NCBI RefSeq assembly: GCF_900104955.1
Contig: NZ_FNSI01000001.1
Location: forward strand, 654,001 to 718,000
Direction of reading: 5' to 3'
Source: Beijerinckia sp. 28-YEA-48
GTDB taxonomy: Bacteria; Pseudomonadota; Alphaproteobacteria; Rhizobiales; Beijerinckiaceae
DNA: 64,000 nucleotides
Shown in pieces: positions 60,956 through 64,000 of the stretch. Both the position numbers and the translations under genes were made by a program. The notes beneath the pieces are model-generated. The model was not told where the DNA came from. It saw only the letters and a list, made by a program, of their open reading frames with translations, and did not search any database. How positions within the stretch are numbered: position 1 is the first letter of the stretch; every line of letters begins with the position of its first letter.

Positions 60956-61930
60956 CTAACGAGCAGTCAGTGCCGCCGACAGATCGAGACCCTTGCCGAG
61001 CGCATAGACCGTCCGGCTCACAGGCACGGGCTCGCCGAGCCGATCGGCGATCTCGACGATGCAGCCGAGGAGGCCGTCGATCTCAAGCCGCCGGCCAGCG
61101 TCCGCATCTTCGAGCATGGAGGTGCGAAAATTGCCGAGCCTGGCGGTGATGATGAGGCGCTCGGCGGCAGGCATCTGCGCGGTCATGCCAAGGCGACGGC
61201 CAACGGCTTCGAACTCGGCCATCATCGCCAGCAGGAGCTCGCGCAGGACCGGTGTTTCCAGCAGCGGCGTCGCCGACAGACGCGTCAGGGCGCTCAGCGG
61301 ATTGGTGTTGGAATTGCCGGCGAGCTTCATCCAGATCTCAGCGCGGATATCGCTGGTGATCGGACAGGGGGCGCCGCCACGTTCGACGATGGCCGCGAAG
61401 GTGCGCGTGAGGTCCGAGGTCTGGCGTGTGGCATCGCCGATGATGAGCCGATCGATTTTGACTGCACGGATCACGCCCGGGCTCTCGACACGGGTCGAGG
61501 CATGCACGACGGCGCCGATGGGGTGGCACGGGGCGAAGGCCGTGGCGATGGCGTCATCGGGATCGATGCTGCGCAACGGATCGCCCGCCAATGGGCCGCC
61601 GTCGAGAAACCACCAGGGCAGGCCGTTCATCGCGGTCATGATCGCTGGCCCTTTGGCCAGGACGGGGGTGACGCTGCGCGCGGCCTCGGCCAGCGCATGG
61701 GTTTTGACGCTGAAGAGGATGAGGTCTGGCGTCGGCAGTTCTGTCGGATTGGCGGCGGCCGCCAGTTGATAGGTTGAGGTCGCCTCGCCCTCGCGCAACG
61801 TCAGGCCTTGCCGCCGCACCGCGTCGAGGGTGGCGCCGCGCGCCAGCAGCGAGACATCGGCGCCGCCGCGCGCCAGAACAGCGCCCAGCCAGCCACCGAT
61901 GGCGCCAGCGCCGACAATCATGATCTTCAT
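60956..61930 (-). CDS. 2-dehydropantoate 2-reductase (PanE/ApbA) family
   Basis: A 324-residue ketopantoate-reductase-family enzyme: IMIVGAGAIGGWLGAVLARGG at the N-terminus, the catalytic-type Lys in EIWMKLAGNSNTNPLSAL near 205, and a helical C-terminal domain. Family members include pantothenate enzymes and other beta-hydroxyacid dehydrogenases. It follows a class II aldolase gene by 7 bp, a pairing that suggests a small catabolic unit rather than vitamin synthesis (inference). Confidence 0.83.
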   Translation of the reverse strand: MKIMIVGAGAIGGWLGAVLARGGADVSLLARGATLDAVRRQGLTLREGEATSTYQLAAAANPTELPTPDLILFSVKTHALAEAARSVTPVLAKGPAIMTAMNGLPWWFLDGGPLAGDPLRSIDPDDAIATAFAPCHPIGAVVHASTRVESPGVIRAVKIDRLIIGDATRQTSDLTRTFAAIVERGGAPCPITSDIRAEIWMKLAGNSNTNPLSALTRLSATPLLETPVLRELLLAMMAEFEAVGRRLGMTAQMPAAERLIITARLGNFRTSMLEDADAGRRLEIDGLLGCIVEIADRLGEPVPVSRTVYALGKGLDLSAALTAR

Positions 61931-61937
61931 GGTGGGC

Positions 61938-62720
61938 CTATTGACGGTAGCTGTGATCGACTTTGTCGATCTGGCGCACGAGCGCATTGAAAACATCGAC
62001 GCCGGCGCCATAGGCGGCATCGAACTGTAGGGAGACCCGTGCGCATTGTTCGAGGACGTTGTTTGGGATCGGAAGCAACGGTCCCAACGCTTGCGCGGCG
62101 ACCTGGATGTCGCAGGCGCGCTGTACGGTCCACAGATAGGAGAAGGCTTGCGGCAAGGTTTCGCCCCAGGCCAGAAGGCCGTGATTGCGTAGGATCAGGA
62201 CGGGCTTGCCGTCGAGGCTCGCCAGCATGCGCGGCCCCTCGTCGGCATTGACCGTAATGCCCTCGAAATCGTGGTAGGCGACGCGGCCGTTGAGTTGGGC
62301 TGCGTAAAAATTGGTCATCGACAGGCCATCTTGGAGGCAGGCAACGGCCGAGCCGGTGGTCGTGTGCGTGTGCATGACGCAATGCGCCGTATCGATATGG
62401 CGATGGATGGTCGAATGCGGGGCAAGGCCGGCCGGATTGATCGGATAATTCGAGTCGGAGAGCTTGTTGCCGTCGAGATCGATCTTGATGAGGTTCGACG
62501 CCCGGACCTCGGAATAGTGCAGGCCGAACGGGTTGATGAGGAAATGCCGCTCGGGGCCCGGCACGCGCAAGGTGATGTGGTTGTAGATCAGCTCGGTCCA
62601 GCCGAGATGAGCGAAAATGCGATAGCAAGCTGCGAGCTGAACGCGCGCGACCCATTCCTCGCGGCTCACGCCTTTCAGTCGTGTCTCGCCATAATCAATA
62701 CTGATCTCATGCCCAGCCAT
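61938..62720 (-). CDS. Class II aldolase/adducin-family protein
   Basis: A 260-residue zinc-dependent class II aldolase-like protein. GWTELIYNHITLRVPG near residue 40, the metal-binding HTHTTTGSAV near 120, and LRNHGLLAWG near 175 with the third His are conserved. The start at 62720 has GGAGGGCGC directly upstream; 62747 is an alternative. It may act on a sugar acid or methylated carbonyl. Probably transcribed with the panE-like gene. Confidence 0.85.
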   Translation of the reverse strand: MAGHEISIDYGETRLKGVSREEWVARVQLAACYRIFAHLGWTELIYNHITLRVPGPERHFLINPFGLHYSEVRASNLIKIDLDGNKLSDSNYPINPAGLAPHSTIHRHIDTAHCVMHTHTTTGSAVACLQDGLSMTNFYAAQLNGRVAYHDFEGITVNADEGPRMLASLDGKPVLILRNHGLLAWGETLPQAFSYLWTVQRACDIQVAAQALGPLLPIPNNVLEQCARVSLQFDAAYGAGVDVFNALVRQIDKVDHSYRQ

Positions 62721-62944
62721 GCGCCCTCCGTCGATCTGTCTGCTCATAGTTTCACATTTGCGCGCTGATTTCGATGACCGCCTGAGGTCAATCTCTCCTT
62801 GCGTCTCGCAAACGTGATGAAAGGCAGGGGATGGCGGCCTGTCGGCATGTTGCATGCTTGGGTGTAGGGACCACATGATGTTGTGGAGGGGCGGTTGGCA
62901 GGTGAGTCATGTGCTGCCTGCCCAGACACGAGCGAGGTCGCGAG

Positions 62945-63334
62945 ATGACGCTGCCCAGAATCGCCGCCGTTGCCGCGGCCGTGCTTATGGCTGCCATGCC
63001 GGTTCGCGCCGGCGCCATCGAGGGCACGTATCGGGTGGAAGGCAAAAACCCTTCCGAGGGCAGCAGCTATTCCGGCGAGGCGCAGATCAAGCAGACCGGG
63101 CAAACCTTCGCGGTGATCTGGCGGATCGGCCAGTTGCGCCAGATCGGGACCGGCGTGGTGATCGATAATGTGTTTTCGGTGGTTTTTCAGTCGATCGTGC
63201 CGGGGAGGCCGGCCGGACGACCGGGAATCGCCGTGTTTCAGATCGATAACGACCAGATTCGCAGCGGCATCTGGTCAACCCTGGGGGACGACGTGACCGG
63301 GCAGGAGGTCTGGACCGCGTCCGACCGGCATTGA
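62945..63334 (+). CDS. Exported protein of unknown function
   Basis: A 129-residue protein: signal peptide (IAAVAAAVLMAAMPVRAGA), then a beta-rich domain beginning IEGTYRVEGKNPSEGSSYSG, with repeated Gly-rich strands and no Cys. The G-x-Y-x-V-E-G-x-N-P pattern resembles small periplasmic proteins annotated as hypothetical. No function can be assigned. Confidence 0.6.
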   Translation: MTLPRIAAVAAAVLMAAMPVRAGAIEGTYRVEGKNPSEGSSYSGEAQIKQTGQTFAVIWRIGQLRQIGTGVVIDNVFSVVFQSIVPGRPAGRPGIAVFQIDNDQIRSGIWSTLGDDVTGQEVWTASDRH

Positions 63335-63381
63335 TCCGGGAGTGTCGATTCTGGCGCTCAGAAAAGGCGTTCAGAAAAGGC

Positions 63382-63410
63382 TTGGCGTCGTCCGTAAGTG
63401 CCGCTATAAG
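63382..63410 (+). promoter_or_regulatory. Promoter upstream of secE-nusG
   Basis: TTGGCG (63382-63387), 17-bp spacer, TATAAG (63405-63410), about 100 bp before secE. The distance from the displaced tuf/tRNA-Trp genes means secE-nusG needs its own promoter. Confidence 0.6.
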
Positions 63411-63512
63411 CCCTCCGTTGTGGCGCGCGACCTCCCGGTCCCGCGCCGCGATCATTTTCGGGAGTCGGCGCGTCAGCACTGGCGTAAAGGCTTCCGGCAG
63501 CAGAGATAAGCA

Positions 63513-63704
63513 ATGGCCAATCCGTTTGAATTTCTTCAGCAGGTCCGCTCGGAAGCGTCCAAGGTCACGTGGCCGACGCGCCGGGAAACGCTGATTACGA
63601 CCGGCCTCGTGCTCTTGCTGGTGGTCGCGTCGAGTTTGTTTTTCGTCGCCGTGGATCAGAGCATCCGTCTGATTCTGGCCTTCATTCTCTCTCTCGGCAA
63701 GTGA
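63513..63704 (+). CDS. secE: Protein translocase subunit SecE
   Basis: A 63-residue single-span SecE. NPFEFLQQVRSEASKVTWPTRRETLITT is the conserved amphipathic cytoplasmic segment (KVTWPTRxE) that clamps SecY, followed by one membrane helix (GLVLLLVVASSLFFVAVDQ). Located directly before nusG, as in most bacteria. Confidence 0.96.
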   Translation: MANPFEFLQQVRSEASKVTWPTRRETLITTGLVLLLVVASSLFFVAVDQSIRLILAFILSLGK

Positions 63705-63718
63705 GCTGGATTTAACCC

Positions 63719-64000
63719 ATGCCTATGCGTTGGTATATCGTTCACGCCTATTCGAACTTCGAGAAGAAGGTCGCTGAATCCATCCGCGAATTTGCCGCTC
63801 AGCGCGGTCTCGCGGATAAATTCGAGGAAATTCTGGTTCCGACCGAGAACGTCGTGGAAGTGCGTCGGGGCCGCAAGGTCAACGCCGAGCGCAAGTTCTT
63901 CCCCGGCTACGTTCTGGTGAAGTGTGACCTGACCGACAACGTGTTCCATCTGATCAAGAACACGCCGAAGGTGACGGGCTTCTTGGGCGCCGACAACAAG
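63719..64000 (+). CDS. nusG: Transcription antitermination factor NusG, N-terminal part
   Basis: 94 codons are visible before the window ends. RWYIVHAYSNFEKKVAESI is the NGN-domain start, PTENVVEVRRGRKVNAERKFFPGYVLVK the RNA-polymerase-binding strand region, and VTGFLGA follows. It suppresses pausing and links transcription with translation or Rho. It begins 14 bp after secE. Confidence 0.97.
   Translation, partial: MPMRWYIVHAYSNFEKKVAESIREFAAQRGLADKFEEILVPTENVVEVRRGRKVNAERKFFPGYVLVKCDLTDNVFHLIKNTPKVTGFLGADNK

Noticed and set aside
56524-63512. Integrated genomic island at tRNA-Trp
   Set aside because: No integrase, no repeated tRNA 3' end and no obvious composition shift; recorded only as an altered gene order.

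Overview
The window reads as chromosomal DNA of an alphaproteobacterium, most likely of the order Hyphomicrobiales (Rhizobiales). The grounds are the high GC content, the gene set (assimilatory APS-reductase sulfur operon with DUF2849 and DUF934 genes, a type III-like phosphomannose isomerase, many Liv-type transport and aromatic/carboxylate catabolism genes), frequent GTG/TTG starts, and intergenic hairpin repeats of a kind common in that order. Genus cannot be resolved from sequence reading alone. No phage, insertion sequence, CRISPR array or rRNA was seen. Two tRNAs are present (Gly-TCC, Trp-CCA).

Layout. 1-3088: end of a branched-chain-type ABC transporter (livF, livH, livM) followed at once by a beta-keto acid cleavage enzyme. 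3179-5168: convergent metallo-beta-lactamase-fold protein and a divergent periplasmic-binding-fold/dihydroxyphthalate-decarboxylase-like protein with three tandem 15-bp repeats between them. 5360-12730: assimilatory sulfate reduction operon, DUF2849-cysI-DUF934-cysH-cysD-cysN-cysG, with overlapping genes; CysN carries an extra hydrophobic C-terminal domain. 12736-16724: glycosyltransferase, phosphomannose isomerase-like epimerase and mannose-1-phosphate guanylyltransferase (GDP-mannose/polysaccharide). 16958-23230: a periplasmic oxidation block: two-subunit molybdenum hydroxylase, cytochrome c, flavocytochrome c flavoprotein, then soxX-soxY-soxZ-soxA, with no soxB or soxCD in the window. 23498-26547: MaoC-like hydratase, two amidohydrolase-superfamily enzymes (LigJ-like and gamma-resorcylate-decarboxylase-like) and a small exported protein.

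26768-38943 is the most distinctive part: a LacI-family regulator and an M24-fold protein face, across two perfect LacI-type palindromes, a nine-gene co-directional operon (second M24 protein, 2-oxoacid dehydrogenase E1 alpha, E1 beta, semialdehyde dehydrogenase, E2, hydroxyisobutyrate-dehydrogenase-like protein, FAH-family protein, HpaH-like hydratase, HpaI-like aldolase). It resembles the lower half of a homoprotocatechuate-type pathway, without any ring-cleavage dioxygenase. 39003-42112 holds a FadB-like bifunctional enzyme translationally coupled to an XRE-shikimate-kinase (BoxR/BzdR-type) regulator. 42247-53529 is a mixed region: tRNA-Gly, YceI and cytochrome b561, creatininase-family hydrolase plus acyl-CoA ligase, glutathionyl-hydroquinone reductase, an SDR, and a GntR / LivK-like / MetE-like operon divergent from an iron alcohol dehydrogenase.

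53690-64000 is a modified version of the conserved tuf-trnW-secE-nusG block. About 2.8 kb, including a DES1-like desaturase, lies between tuf and tRNA-Trp, and about 6.9 kb of small exported proteins, a Na+/H+ antiporter, a ketopantoate-reductase-like protein and a class II aldolase lie between tRNA-Trp and secE. nusG runs off the end of the window.
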